The notes below the pieces were generated by a model. It saw only the letters and a program-made list of their open reading frames with translations, made no database searches and had not been told where the DNA came from. Below are positions 62,921 to 64,000 of a stretch of 64,000 nt of DNA, one piece after another. This DNA comes from Closterium sp. NIES-65 (Eukaryota; Streptophyta; Zygnematophyceae; Desmidiales; Closteriaceae), in contig CANXME010002122.1 in NCBI GenBank assembly GCA_948144175.1, forward strand, positions 248,001 through 312,000, in the 5' to 3' direction. Positions within the stretch are counted from its first letter, which is position 1. Each line of letters opens with the position of its first letter. Made by a program: the position numbers and the translations under genes.

Positions 62921-63528
62921 GTGAGGGCTTGGAGGGGCGGGGAGGGAAGATGGGTTGGGCAGGCGGGTCACAACGCACGTGTGCTGGTGAATGTTGAGAG
63001 GGAGAAGCAGAGGGACGAGGCCGGAGGAGGGTTAGGAGGGGGGGGACGGAGGCAAGGGGTGAATGGGGGAAATGGGTGTCGAGGTGGAGGTGACATGGGG
63101 CTTGGGGATGGTTCTTTGCTTGTGTATGAGAATGGGGGCATGGGTAGAACCTTCACCCTTAGATATCTCGCAACTATTGCACCCCCCCCCCCCCCCACTT
63201 CTCTCTTACACACTCTTAAAAAGGTTGCCGTATCGATTACAAGGTGTGTTATAACGCAAGGGGTGGGTGGGTGTTGACAGGCGTAGAGTGGAGGGGGCAT
63301 GGCGCGTCTAGTTGGGGAAGCGTGGGGAGGTTGGAAATCCAAGCTGATGGGGGAAGGGAATATTCGGGTTGAGAGCTCCCTGCTCTTGACCTCCCAGCAC
63401 TCAGCTTTGATGCGTTTGTTTCTCACCTGTTCCTCGCCCCTGACTCAGCTCGATGCACATCTGTTTTCTCTCGATTCATGTCCCAATTTCCTGTTTCACC
63501 CTGTGTGTGCGTGAATCAATTACGACAG

Positions 63529-63582
63529 GCAAACTGACGTTCGAAGCACGGCAGGTCTTTCTCGAGGCTCTCGTGGCAGAAG
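63529..63582 (+). CDS. VPS25: VPS25 exon 3 (54 bp)
   Basis: A small exon between acceptor ttacgacag and donor gtaagc (63583). It completes Arg and encodes KLTFEARQVFLEALVAE, matching the family's RxLxxEAREVFL helix. The preceding 608-bp intron (62921-63528) has no other coding sequence; a 14-C tract lies at 63183-63196. Confidence 0.9.
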
Positions 63583-63877
63583 GTAAGCTCACTCCCAATC
63601 TCTTGCACAAGGCTCACATGGCCGCAACGTTGCTGTGCTCTCTACGCCCATCTTTCTAGGCGCATACATTATTCCTTCCGCTCCCATTCCTTCTCAACAG
63701 CATCGCCGTCATTCTTTCTCCACTCAATGCATCGCCTCCGATGGCCATCATCCAGTCGTTTTCCCACTCGTTCAAGGATTAAGGCGCTTTGTTCCCATAA
63801 GCTTCGTTCCTCCACTCGTTTCCCATGAAGCGAAACTGTGCATTTCCTCCTGTGCGCGGCCTCCCCCCGTGTGCCAG

Positions 63878-63966
63878 GGCGGGCAGAGTGGACGGATCGC
63901 AGTCGAACGCGGTGCCTCATCCTGTGGAAGTCCATCAACGACTGGGCCGACACGCTGCTGCAATTC
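63878..63966 (+). CDS. VPS25: VPS25 exon 4 (gene continues past the window)
   Basis: It follows acceptor cccgtgtgccag and encodes GRAEWTDRSRTRCLILWKSI and NDWADTLLQF, the end of winged helix 1 with the conserved RAEW and ILW motifs. I end it at the possible donor gtacgc (63967). If the exon instead reads on, the next residues would be VR followed by prolines. The 295-bp intron before it has no features of note. Confidence 0.85.
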
Positions 63967-64000
63967 GTACGCCCTCCTCCCCCTCCCCCCTCTCATGTGG

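Noticed and set aside
62262-62924. Long ORF from an upstream ATG overlapping VPS25 exons 1-2
   Set aside because: Low complexity and out of frame with the clear VPS25 exons; it crosses real splice sites.

Overview
This window is eukaryotic nuclear DNA from the green-plant lineage: it has GT-AG introns, plant-type Ty1/copia and Ty3/gypsy retrotransposons primed by a TGGTATC-type site, a plant-like VPS25 gene, and no operons or Shine-Dalgarno sites. The dominant GC-rich copia family (called B here), with its Gly-rich Gag and GGAEP-rich linker, together with the coiled-coil/LRR gene, suggests a streptophyte (charophyte) alga, perhaps a desmid such as Closterium. That assignment is from general recollection and was not tested. 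Very low host-gene density, stacked retroelements and a 181-bp satellite suggest heterochromatic, possibly pericentromeric DNA.

Layout. 1-1640: a copia Gag-protease ORF with a charged tail, then an LTR-like segment. 1631-2505: 27-bp and 15-bp minisatellites. 2510-4357: non-coding and unassigned. 4358-7111: the 3' end of a B copy abutting the RT/RNase H half and 3' LTR of a second copia family (C), which lands on a 19-bp tandem repeat. 8506-10188, minus strand: the one host-like gene of the left half, with a heptad coiled-coil exon and a leucine-rich-repeat exon joined by a phase-0 intron. 10664-16424: the 5' half of a B element fused to the 5' half of a C element in opposite orientation. 16425-18320: about ten copies of a 181-bp satellite. 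18330-29194: a decayed KDZ/Plavaka-like DNA transposon split by a B fragment, which is itself split by a complete copia element D (22029-28468).

29195-39546: a Ty3/gypsy integrase end with its LTR, a Tc1/mariner pseudogene with a DD34E triad and three stops, then B fragments in alternating orientation (B3, B4, B7). 39641-46705: complete minus-strand B element B5 with a perfect 5-bp target duplication (acacc). 46711-60680: a three-layer nest, in which a gypsy chromodomain/LTR remnant is interrupted by copia element A (47200-60368, 445-bp LTRs, perfect atcat duplication), which is interrupted between integrase and RT by B element B6 (50955-58167, 127-bp LTRs). 61140-61605: a 24/25-bp minisatellite. 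62420 to the window end: the first four exons of VPS25, an ESCRT-II subunit, continuing beyond the window.

No element looks currently autonomous: every copy has stops, frameshifts or damaged catalytic residues. RT YxDD motifs survive in A, B4, B5 and C and are lost in B2, B6 and D. The host contribution is VPS25, in endosomal sorting, and the coiled-coil/LRR protein, of unknown function. I found no tRNA, rRNA or CRISPR features.
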